Origin: Bacillota bacterium
GTDB lineage: Bacteria > Bacillota > UBA4882 > UBA8346
DNA: 16,762 nt
Direction: 5' to 3'
Assembly: GCA_023435225.1 (NCBI GenBank)
Contig: JAEYRX010000055.1
Location: 1-16,762, forward strand
Position 1 is the first letter of the stretch, and each line of letters opens with the position of its first letter. Below are positions 7,358 through 13,459 of this stretch, one piece after another. The notes below the pieces were generated by a model, which made no database searches, was not told the origin of the DNA, and worked only from the letters and a program-made list of their open reading frames with translations. The translations under genes were made by a program, and so were the position numbers.

Positions 7358-7819
7358 TCACCCGTTTCCCAGCACCCCAAGCACTTCGTTTATATCCGGT
7401 AGTTGCGCTGAAGGATAAACTTTGACCCATTTAATTTTTCCGTTTTCATCCACTATAATATTAGCCCGTTCGGAGTAGCCGCCGGTCTCATCGAAAATAC
7501 CATAGTCACGGGCTACTTTTCCATGCGGCCAGAAGTCGGACGGCATAATCAGTTTAGTAATCACCAGGGCTATGGCCCAGACTTTTTTGGTAGGAACCGG
7601 GTCAACACTGAACCCCAAAGGGATGGTATTTAATTTCTCTAAGGTTTGCCAATTGTTCTCCAAAGCCCGCATCTGGTCGGTACAAACGGGAGTCCAGGCC
7701 AGCGGATGCCAGGAGAGTAAAACCTTTTTTCCCCGGTAATCAGATAAGCGGATCTCCTTTTCATTATTGTCTTGAACCTTAAACTCCGGCGCTGTTTCTC
7801 CTACTTTAATCGGACTCAT
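7358..7819 (-). CDS. Peroxiredoxin (AhpC/TSA family), one-cysteine type
   Basis: This 153-residue cytoplasmic thiol peroxidase reduces hydrogen peroxide or organic hydroperoxides. The thioredoxin-like fold shows VGETAPEFKVQD at the N-terminus and the active-site motif P39-x3-T43-x2-C46 in WHPLAWTPVCT. An arginine in the YSERANIIVD strand takes the conserved Arg place. C46 is the only cysteine, so there is no internal resolving Cys and recycling must rely on another thiol partner. DFWPHGKVARDYGIF and the short length fit the AhpE/BCP-related subgroup seen in anaerobic Bacillota. GAAAGGGG before the ATG supports the start. It has no operon partner: neighbours are the exported protein gene downstream and the Fe-S remnant, divergent, upstream. 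Confidence 0.9.
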   Translation of the reverse strand: MSPIKVGETAPEFKVQDNNEKEIRLSDYRGKKVLLSWHPLAWTPVCTDQMRALENNWQTLEKLNTIPLGFSVDPVPTKKVWAIALVITKLIMPSDFWPHGKVARDYGIFDETGGYSERANIIVDENGKIKWVKVYPSAQLPDINEVLGVLGNG

Positions 7820-7947
7820 CGAATTACCCCTTTCAAGTTACTATGTATAGCATGCTTCGAAAGTTCGGGAATTATTTGACCAAATTAGTATCCATAAAGT
7901 AAGAATCCAACTTAAAAATTCCCAACAACCAAAAACAATAATTCCAT

Positions 7948-8256
7948 ATGAATAAAAATTACAAAAATATCCAAAAATACCTTTTGTCTAACGGTGAAAC
8001 GCGGACTGTAGTAACACGTCCGGCCGACACTTTGCTGGACGTTCTGCGTCAACAATTTGGATTGACCGGGGCCAAACCCGGATGTGAAACACCCGGGTTT
8101 ATTATAGTCTGTCATGCCTTATCCCAAATTCACCCGGACGCCGGAGACGAGAACATTGAAGAATGGCTGCAGTCCAATCTTTGCCGCTGTACCTGTTATG
8201 AGGAGATCCAGGCAACAGTAAAATCGGTTTTGGCGGGAGAACAGGCATGTGTTTAA
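7948..8256 (+). pseudogene. Remnant of a [2Fe-2S] subunit of a molybdenum hydroxylase (CoxS/XDH type), internally deleted
   Basis: The 102-codon frame matches both ends of the small Fe-S subunit of xanthine dehydrogenase/CO dehydrogenase-type enzymes, normally about 150-165 residues. The first part reads NGETRTVV, TLLDVLRQQFGLTGAKPGC, and the last part reads PGFIIVCHAL, NLCRCTCYEEI. The middle is missing: after the first cluster cysteine (GCE) the sequence jumps straight to TPG of the second cluster domain. This loses roughly 50 residues, including the GxCGAC cysteines and the first half of the CxxC pair. The usual Gly in LCRCTGY is also Cys. Neither cluster could form normally. There is no good ribosome binding site, and no large or FAD subunit gene is nearby. 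The frame is still open, so the loss may be recent. Confidence 0.75.
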
Positions 8257-8993
8257 TTGCTTCGGTTTTCCGATTTTGGTTTTGAATCCTCAACTTTCTG
8301 CACATAGTGAAGATTATCTTTTTTTTGATCAATATAAAGAGAACCGTCGGTATTCAATGCCGCATAGATCACTTCGTTAAGATCGCTAATATTGCGTTTT
8401 CTTAGTTCTTGCATCAACCATTCCCGCGTAAGATTGTTCTGAATTAAATTTTGTTCGAGGATATCCCCGTCTTTAATCATCTCCGTAGCCATCCCTTTAT
8501 ATTTCGTAGCGAGATTTAAATCCCGGGGAGTTACCGGCGTATATTGAGATTTCTTAAGTACGCTTAATTTCCCATGGGGTTCTAAGATCGCAAACTCAAC
8601 TTCGCCAAAATCAAATACGCCTTGTTCCCGGAGTTGCATCTCCAGATCATCCAAATGATATCTGAACCGTAATAGGTTTTTTTCGAGGATTTTACCGTTT
8701 TGGATGACAATCGCCGGTTCTCCCTCAAGTAACTTGCGAAACCCCAAGTGTTTTACGCTTATTAGGCCTAAAAAGAGGGTTAGAATTGTTAGAATGATTG
8801 GGCTTAGCAATACCCACATTCCTTTGACCATTATCACCACGTAGGCTCCACTAATTGTACCGATGGTGATACCAATCACAAAATCAAAAAAGGTTAATTG
8901 GGATAAAAGTTTTTTTCCAATTAACCGGGTGAGAACCATTAAGATTACGAAAACCAAGATCGATTTCCACGTAACCAACCATAATTGTTCCAT
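8253..8993 (-). CDS. DUF421 (YetF/YrbG-like) membrane protein
   Basis: About 246 residues. The N-terminal half has three hydrophobic segments (WKSILVFVILMVLTRLIG, FFDFVIGITIGTISGAYV and the following ILTILTLFLGLISV), then the family signature region FRKLLEGEPAIVIQNGKILEKNLLRFRYHLDDLEMQLREQGVFDFGEVEFAILE in shortened form: EGEPAIVIQNGK, DDLEMQLREQG and FAILEPHGKLSV. A second soluble repeat (ILEQNLIQNNLTREWLMQEL, VIYAALNTDGSLYID) follows, as in YetF-type proteins. The family's function is unsettled. I use the ATG at 8993: an upstream GTG at 9035 is possible, but it lacks a ribosome binding site and would add 14 residues before the membrane segment. The stop overlaps by four bases with the stop of the Fe-S remnant on the other strand. 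Confidence 0.88.
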   Translation of the reverse strand: MEQLWLVTWKSILVFVILMVLTRLIGKKLLSQLTFFDFVIGITIGTISGAYVVIMVKGMWVLLSPIILTILTLFLGLISVKHLGFRKLLEGEPAIVIQNGKILEKNLLRFRYHLDDLEMQLREQGVFDFGEVEFAILEPHGKLSVLKKSQYTPVTPRDLNLATKYKGMATEMIKDGDILEQNLIQNNLTREWLMQELRKRNISDLNEVIYAALNTDGSLYIDQKKDNLHYVQKVEDSKPKSENRSN

Positions 8994-9487
8994 AGAGATG
9001 TTACCTGCTTCCGAACCGGATAACCAAGGATACACTGATCAGTAAAACACATAAAAGGATCATCAACATAAATTTTTTCGTTCGTTTTCAGTCATTAAAA
9101 ATATTTTCTAATAATTTAATAGATAATAGGTGTCATATACTGATTTTATTAGTATCCCCGATTTTTAATCCAAGAATTCCAACATACTTTTTGTTTTCCG
9201 TCAGTAATTCGTAACATCGTTGCTCAGTCGATACAGGTTATTTGCCGATTGAAAGATTTACGTTCCATCCGATTCGCCTATCAAGAGCGTTCGCTAAATT
9301 TGAACGAGCTTTTTCAGTTCATCCCAAAGCGACGCGGTCGTGCAGATGAGTTATATCGGTTCTTTTTTAGTTCACTTCCATTGTCATTCCAACGTTTGCT
9401 CCTGTTTTCCGGGTGCGAAAGTTAAGTTAATAACTTTCGTTAACTATGTAAAAGATATATAAAGCTTCATAAAAAGGAGGTTCTTAT
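8994..9487. other. Long intergenic region with an unassigned open frame
   Basis: This gap of nearly 500 bases holds no gene I recognise. From 9153 to the TAA at 9423-9425 one plus-strand frame is open for 90 codons, without an ATG and without a ribosome binding site; its latter part has basic and aromatic residues (FIPKRRGRADELYRFFF). Bases about 9190-9410 look less AT-rich than their flanks. Together this could be a decayed gene fragment or a structured leader, but no family is evident. A 9-bp inverted repeat near the right end is listed separately. Confidence 0.4.
9416..9439 (+). promoter_or_regulatory. Inverted repeat upstream of the small acidic protein gene
   Basis: CGAAAGTTA (9416-9424) and TAACTTTCG (9431-9439) are perfect 9-bp arms around six bases, and AGTTAA/TTAACT pairs offer alternative folds. 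It lies 48 bases before the ATG at 9488. No U-tract follows. An operator or leader hairpin is possible. Confidence 0.4.
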
Positions 9488-9673
9488 ATGGAGAAGCAAA
9501 AAAATGATGCTCAAAAAATGAATTTTTTGGATGATCCGGAGGAAATCTTTAATAAAATGTATCTGAATATGCTGGCTGATGAAACCGGGGAAAGCGGGGC
9601 GGTTATGGATTTGAATTTCGGGGCTGATGACGGTGAAGAGTTAAATGAGGAAGGTAAATTAACGGATATATAA
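9488..9673 (+). CDS. Small acidic protein of unknown function
   Basis: This is a 61-residue protein that I do not recognise. It is strongly acidic (many Asp and Glu, especially in DDPEE and GADDGEELNEEG), has no cysteine, signal peptide or membrane segment, and is probably cytoplasmic. The best evidence that it is real is the near-perfect ribosome binding site AAAAAGGAGG seven bases before the ATG, plus an open frame with ordinary codon use. It stands alone between a long gap and a converging oxidoreductase gene. It could be a small regulator or an adaptor, but nothing in the sequence says which. Confidence 0.65.
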   Translation: MEKQKNDAQKMNFLDDPEEIFNKMYLNMLADETGESGAVMDLNFGADDGEELNEEGKLTDI

Positions 9674-9680
9674 CCAAAAT

Positions 9681-9779
9681 ATGCAGAAAAATGATGATCA
9701 ATTATTAACTTGGATGATAAGTGGCGCCATTTCCACCTTTATCCTTTCATTTTGCCGCCGATTATATTATAGGTCGTAA
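9681..9779 (+). CDS. Possible 32-residue single-span membrane peptide
   Basis: Starting 7 bases after the stop of the acidic protein, an ATG opens 32 codons: a polar N-terminus (MQKNDDQ), a hydrophobic stretch (LLTWMISGAISTFILSF) and a basic tail (CRRLYYRS). That is the layout of a one-pass membrane peptide, and the spacing would suit translational coupling. There is no ribosome binding site of its own, so this is a weak call. Confidence 0.25.
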   Translation: MQKNDDQLLTWMISGAISTFILSFCRRLYYRS

Positions 9780-9781
9780 AC

Positions 9782-9823
9782 AAAAAACGGATTATCCTTT
9801 TTTTTCTTCGGAAATAAATCCGT
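9782..9823 (-). terminator. Rho-independent terminator of the oxidoreductase gene
   Basis: Read on the minus strand, ACGGATT (9823-9817) pairs with AATCCGT (9793-9787), with extra inner pairing, and is followed by TTTTTT (9787-9782). It lies 19 bases after the oxidoreductase stop codon. The loop is long and A-rich, so it is of medium strength. Confidence 0.55.
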
Positions 9824-9841
9824 ACAAAAATGTTAATTCTT

Positions 9842-10939
9842 TCAAACCATCCGCTTATGAATAATCCAGGGTCTGGCCAAATAACTGGCTATTTTAACCA
9901 TATCCAGTTTCTTGGGGTTGAAGATCCGGTTTCCTAACTTGGTCCCAAAGAATCTCACCAGCATATCAAAGCGTTTATTGTCAAATCTCTCCCAGGCCCG
10001 CCGCAGAACTAGTGAATTTTGATAATTTTGTTTCAGCGGCCGGCATAATTCTTCATAATTGCCTTGGCCGGAAAGGTCTTGAGCGGCGTAAATTCCAGTC
10101 AGAATGGCAATTGATTGCCCAAATCCAAGAAAAGGAGTTATAGCTCCAAAACAGTTACCGGTAAAGAAAGTATTGCCAATCCGGGGATAGTGGCAGTTAC
10201 CAATGATGTACCGGTTTACTTCAAAATGACTGGTTATCGTCAGATCTTGATCCAAGTCTTTACAAGCTTGAGCATAAAAATCATCCCATAATGACTGTTG
10301 CTCGTATCGCCGGTTCTCCGGGTAATCGGGTATCCAGGTAACCAGGTCGGCTTTCTGCTCGGATAAAGGGATAAGATAACCATAACCCTTGGGAGCAAAT
10401 CGGTTATTCAGCCAAGTCATAACGGTGTAGCGGTTAAATTTTCCGGTTACTCTTACTCCATGCAAAGTAGCGGTTAAATCCTGCTGATAATCTTGGATTT
10501 TTGATGCATAAGCTGCATCCCCGGTACTTAATACAATATGAGTGAATTCTTTTAACAACTGTTCATAAGTAAAATCAGAGTTAAAAATAATCTTGCTTTT
10601 TAAAGCGCCGGCCAGTTGATTCTCAAAGGAATAAGGGCTTCGCCCCCTGTAGTTAATAAATCCCAAATGACCGTTGATAACCGCTTTTTGCTTCTCTGAG
10701 TGAAGGATTAAGTACCTGATATTATTGATTGGTCGGAGATAAATTTGATAATGGTTAGCCAAATAGGCAATAATGTCTTTATAAGGCATTGATAAAAGAG
10801 AGAATAATACTTCACCATTGAAAAAACGGTCTCCAACCTGACTCCTTTTTTCAAAGATCACCGGTGTAATCCCGTGTTTCTCCAAGATAAGGGCGGTAAT
10901 TAGGCCGGATAAACCGGCGCCCATAATCGCGATTTTAAT
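9842..10939 (-). CDS. FAD-dependent oxidoreductase resembling the geranylgeranyl reductase family
   Basis: This flavoprotein of about 365 residues has an N-terminal GAGLSGL dinucleotide motif followed by the acidic strand end (VIFEKRSQVG). A middle TGDAAY and a C-terminal FAD-pyrophosphate region, TPFLGFGQSIAILTGIYAA, have the layout of geranylgeranyl-reductase/FixC-like enzymes. The usual GD before that segment is GN (FTGNCFGA). The substrate is unknown. The first ATG (10924) would remove the beta strand that must precede GxGxxG. Upstream, in frame, ATT-AAA-ATC-GCG-ATT-ATG restores it (KIAIMGAGLSGL), and GGGGG (10951-10947) sits seven bases before the ATT at 10939. No ATG, GTG or TTG is available there, so I infer a rare ATT start. 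The gene is alone, divergent from ldh. Confidence 0.75.
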   Translation of the reverse strand: MKIAIMGAGLSGLITALILEKHGITPVIFEKRSQVGDRFFNGEVLFSLLSMPYKDIIAYLANHYQIYLRPINNIRYLILHSEKQKAVINGHLGFINYRGRSPYSFENQLAGALKSKIIFNSDFTYEQLLKEFTHIVLSTGDAAYASKIQDYQQDLTATLHGVRVTGKFNRYTVMTWLNNRFAPKGYGYLIPLSEQKADLVTWIPDYPENRRYEQQSLWDDFYAQACKDLDQDLTITSHFEVNRYIIGNCHYPRIGNTFFTGNCFGAITPFLGFGQSIAILTGIYAAQDLSGQGNYEELCRPLKQNYQNSLVLRRAWERFDNKRFDMLVRFFGTKLGNRIFNPKKLDMVKIASYLARPWIIHKRMV

Positions 10940-11129
10940 AATAAAACCCCCGATAAGAAGTTTAAAATTTTTGAAGTGTGAGGTTAAAAAAAACGGTTTG
11001 TATTAAGTAGATTGATCTTTATTCTTTAATTTATACATATTGTTAAAAACAAAGGGAGCTTTTTTTGACAAATGGAAGGAAATGATATGGAAAATAGGGA
11101 ATAGACATTAGTAATAGAGAGATATTATT

Positions 11130-11141
11130 CCAGGAGTCAGT
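11130..11141 (+). repeat. Dispersed CCAGGAGTCAGT motif, copy 1
   Basis: CCAGGAGTCAGT lies 24 bases before the ldh start codon. The same 12 bases recur at 13339-13350, and related inverted forms lie at 13409-13446. It is an intergenic repeat word that overlaps no coding sequence. Confidence 0.6.
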
Positions 11142-11164
11142 GGCCAATATAAGGAGGAAACAAG

Positions 11165-12118
11165 ATGGCTGGAGAGCGCGCAAGTAGGGTTGTTATTATC
11201 GGAGCCGGATTGGTAGGGTCGACCTTTGCATATAGTTTAATGATTAATGGGATAGTTTCCGAAATAATCCTGATAGATGTAAACCAGGAGCGGCTTGAGG
11301 GAGAGATTATGGACCTCAATCATGGAATCTCCTTCGTCCGTCCTGCTTTGGTTAGAGCTGGGACCTATGCGGATTGCGCCGATGCCGATATAATTGTTAT
11401 TACGGCAGGTTCAAATCAACGTCCCGGAGAATCCCGAATTGATTTGTTAGCCAGGAACGCTGAAATTTTTAAAGGTATTATTGGAAAGATTAAAGAGACC
11501 GGTTCAAAGTCTATCTTATTGATAGCTACTAATCCGGTGGATATAATGACCTATATTACTTATAAATTAAGCGGTTTCCCTGAAAACAGGGTTATTGGAT
11601 CCGGCACGGTGCTTGACTCCGCCCGGTTCCGTTATTTAATTAGTACTCATTGTCACGTTGATCCTTCAAATGTTCATGCCTATATTGTAGGAGAACACGG
11701 TGATACTGAAGTCCCGGTTTGGAGTATCGCTAATATAGCCGGTATCAGATTCGCCGAATATTGCCCGGTCTGTGGCGGAAATTGCAAAAGTCTCTTACCG
11801 AAAGAAGAGATTTTCAACGAGGTTAAAAACGCGGCTTATAAGATTATTAAGGGAAAGGGCGCAACTTATTATGCGATCGGACTAGCTTTGGTCCAGATTG
11901 TCGAAAGCATTATCCGGGATGAGTATTCGGTTCTTACCGTTTCTACACTGCTAAAAGGAGAATATGGGCTCGAAGATTTGTACCTAAGTCTCCCTTGTGT
12001 AGTTAACCGCCAGGGAATAGAACGGAAAATAAGATTGGAACTGTCTCCCGAAGAAGAAAAAGCGCTTAAACATTCAGCGGAAACTTTAAAACAAATCCAG
12101 AGTCAAATTAAATTGTAA
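11165..12118 (+). CDS. ldh: L-lactate dehydrogenase
   Basis: The 317-residue enzyme reduces pyruvate to L-lactate with NADH in the cytoplasm, regenerating NAD+ during fermentation. The NAD-binding motif is G13-A-G-L-V-G18, with D38 for the cofactor ribose. The mobile loop is NQRPGESR, with Q85 at the specificity position (Gln in lactate, Arg in malate dehydrogenases) and R91 for catalysis. N123 is in ATNPVD, D151/R154 are in LDSARFR, and the catalytic H178 is in VGEHGDTEVPVWS. The length is normal. The start is set by AAGGAGGAAACAAG before the ATG. A CPVCGGNC segment (about 200) adds several cysteines not usual in the family. A TTGACA lies at 11065-11070 but with no convincing -10. I see no canonical Rex operator. 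Confidence 0.93.
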   Translation: MAGERASRVVIIGAGLVGSTFAYSLMINGIVSEIILIDVNQERLEGEIMDLNHGISFVRPALVRAGTYADCADADIIVITAGSNQRPGESRIDLLARNAEIFKGIIGKIKETGSKSILLIATNPVDIMTYITYKLSGFPENRVIGSGTVLDSARFRYLISTHCHVDPSNVHAYIVGEHGDTEVPVWSIANIAGIRFAEYCPVCGGNCKSLLPKEEIFNEVKNAAYKIIKGKGATYYAIGLALVQIVESIIRDEYSVLTVSTLLKGEYGLEDLYLSLPCVVNRQGIERKIRLELSPEEEKALKHSAETLKQIQSQIKL

Positions 12119-12175
12119 AGCGGTGTTCATAAAGATAATTGGTTGATTTATAATATTTTTTTCTAGGTCTTATTA

Positions 12176-12212
12176 CCTCGGTGGCTTATTTATAGCCACA
12201 GAGACACTGAGG
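12176..12212. repeat. Imperfect palindrome between ldh and the DUF2007 gene
   Basis: GTGGC (12181-12185) and GCCAC (12195-12199) pair around nine bases, and CCTC (12176-12179) can pair with GAGG (12209-12212) outside them. The segment GCCACAGAGACACTGAGG resembles short intergenic repeats found in many bacteria. It has no U-tract. Confidence 0.45.
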
Positions 12213-12239
12213 CTCGGATTTGTTAGCTAAGGAAGCGCT

Positions 12240-12306
12240 GATTAATTGAATAAGTGACGATTTTGTGCTTCGCAAAATGCCTAATACGCGACTTGTAAAA
12301 TTAATC
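12240..12306. repeat. 67-bp imperfect palindrome, MITE- or IS-end-like
   Basis: The outer arms GATTAATT (12240-12247) and AATTAATC (12299-12306) are perfectly complementary. AAGT and ACTT, then CG pairs, continue the stem, so 15 of 20 outer positions match. ATTTTG and CAAAAT form an inner hairpin around 12260-12278. It ends 27 bases before the DUF2007 start codon. It could be a degenerate miniature element or a leader structure. Confidence 0.5.
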
Positions 12307-12333
12307 TATTAAAACTCTTAGGAAGTGAATTTT

Positions 12334-12582
12334 GTGGAAGAAAATAAAGAAATAAAATGGGTCAGTGTTGCCGAAGTCTACAATCCGGATGAAGCCCAAT
12401 TGATTCAGGGTTTATTAAATATGGCCGGCATTCCGGTTAAGATTGAAAGAGAATCCGCCGGTGAACTTTATGGATTAACTATCGGTCCCTTGGCCAAAAC
12501 AGAGCTCCTGGTTCCTCATGATCGAGTTGCCGAAGCGGAAAAAATTTTAAACGGAGAAATTGATACATCAATTGACAATTGA
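12334..12582 (+). CDS. DUF2007-family small protein (putative signal-transducing protein)
   Basis: The protein of about 82 residues contains KWVSVAEVYNPDEAQLIQGLLNMAGIPVKI, shortened here to its key parts VAEVYNPDEAQLIQGLL and AGIPVKIE, and ends in LLVPHDRVAEAEKIL. This is the DUF2007 (PF09413) layout, a small ferredoxin-like fold with no known enzyme activity. I start it at GTG 12334, because AGGAAG (12320-12325) is at normal distance from it, whereas the in-frame GTG at 12325 overlaps that site. It is cytoplasmic. The gene is likely co-transcribed with the MBL hydrolase 129 bp downstream. Its last codons are written by the AATTGACAATT repeat listed next. Confidence 0.8.
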   Translation: MEENKEIKWVSVAEVYNPDEAQLIQGLLNMAGIPVKIERESAGELYGLTIGPLAKTELLVPHDRVAEAEKILNGEIDTSIDN

Positions 12583-12601
12583 GAATTAAGAATTGACAAT
12601 T
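12570..12601. repeat. AATTGACAATT direct repeat spanning the DUF2007 stop codon
   Basis: AATTGACAATT occurs at 12570-12580 and again at 12591-12601, joined by GAGAATTAAG. The first copy encodes the final I-D-N and supplies part of the TGA stop. Such AATTGA/AATTAAG strings are common variable intergenic repeats. A looser relative, AATAATTGATAATTAG, is near 16592. Confidence 0.6.
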
Positions 12602-12711
12602 AAAAACATTACCAGCTTAATGTATCAACATCATCCTTGATAAAATATATAATTTGTTGCCTGTTATTATTTTTGTTGAAACTTATGCCTGTTTTCTTCG
12701 TTGGAGGATAT

Positions 12712-13323
12712 ATGGAATATCAAACTTTTATGTTGGGCGAAATGATGGTCAATTGTTACCTGGTATGGTCGGGCAATGAAGCCGGGGTGATTGACCCCGG
12801 CGGTCCGGTTGATGAGATAATCCGGTTTCTGGAGAAAAAAGAGTTAAAATTGAAGTGGATTGTTAATACTCACGGACATGTCGACCATATTATCGGTAAC
12901 GGGGAGTTGGTTCGGAGATATGGAGTTCCTATTTTTATCCATCATAATGACCGAATGATGCTTAACTCACCAACGGCCAATTTATCAGCTTTTTTAGGAG
13001 AAAATATTATTAGTCCTGATGCAGCTGCTGAATTAAAAGATGGGGAAACTATTTCTCTAGGTAATGAAAGTTTAACCGTTATAGAAACTCCCGGGCATAC
13101 ACCTGGAGGTATTTGTTTGTATACAAAGGGACTGCTTTTTTCCGGAGATACCCTTTTCCAGGAAAGTATCGGACGGACTGATTTTACGGGAGGCAGTCAT
13201 CAACAAATAATTGCTTCAATAAAAAATTGTTTATTTGTTTTACCGGACGAAACATCTGTCTTACCAGGTCATGGATTGTCATCGACTTTGGGATATGAAA
13301 AGGGAAACAATCCTTTCTTATAG
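12712..13323 (+). CDS. Metallo-beta-lactamase-fold hydrolase, glyoxalase II-like
   Basis: The 203-residue cytoplasmic hydrolase has a full set of binuclear metal ligands: H54-x-H56-x-D58-H59 (THGHVDH), H129 (TPGHTPGG), D146 (FSGDTLF) and H187 (LPGHG). Size and motifs fit the short hydroxyacylglutathione-hydrolase-like group found next to hemZ in Bacillota, whose true substrate is not established. I start it at ATG 12712, which has TTGGAGG four bases before it. A frame extending upstream to a TTG at 12637 would add 25 hydrophobic residues with no ribosome binding site, and would wrongly suggest a signal peptide. hemZ follows after 136 bp of repeat-rich sequence. Confidence 0.9.
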   Translation: MEYQTFMLGEMMVNCYLVWSGNEAGVIDPGGPVDEIIRFLEKKELKLKWIVNTHGHVDHIIGNGELVRRYGVPIFIHHNDRMMLNSPTANLSAFLGENIISPDAAAELKDGETISLGNESLTVIETPGHTPGGICLYTKGLLFSGDTLFQESIGRTDFTGGSHQQIIASIKNCLFVLPDETSVLPGHGLSSTLGYEKGNNPFL

Positions 13324-13334
13324 TAAAGTATACA

Positions 13335-13446
13335 GGAGCCAGGAGTCAGTATAATATTAGGGGCAACCTTCGAACCCGAAATTATTGGAAAGCTTAAAAA
13401 ATACGAACACTCCTGGCTCCTGACTCCTAAACCACCGACTCCTGAT
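13335..13446. repeat. Inverted and tandem GGAGCCAGGAGTCAG-type repeats between MBL gene and hemZ
   Basis: GGAGCCAGGAGT (13335-13346) is perfectly complementary to ACTCCTGGCTCC (13409-13420), allowing a 12-bp stem with a loop of about 62 bases. After the second arm, CTGACTCCT and CGACTCCTGA continue in tandem up to the hemZ ribosome binding site. The word CCAGGAGTCAGT is shared with 11130-11141. There is no U-tract, so it is not a typical terminator. Confidence 0.7.
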
Positions 13447-13459
13447 TTTAGGGACCGGA

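Noticed and set aside
11041..11053. Rex-type redox operator before ldh (TTGTTAAAAACAA)
   Set aside because: It is symmetric, but only 13 bases long with a three-base centre. Canonical Rex sites are about 18 bases with a longer spacer, so I do not call it.
12637..12711. Hydrophobic N-terminal extension of the MBL hydrolase read as a signal peptide
   Set aside because: It starts at a TTG without a ribosome binding site, while ATG 12712 has GGAGG before it and gives the normal family N-terminus.
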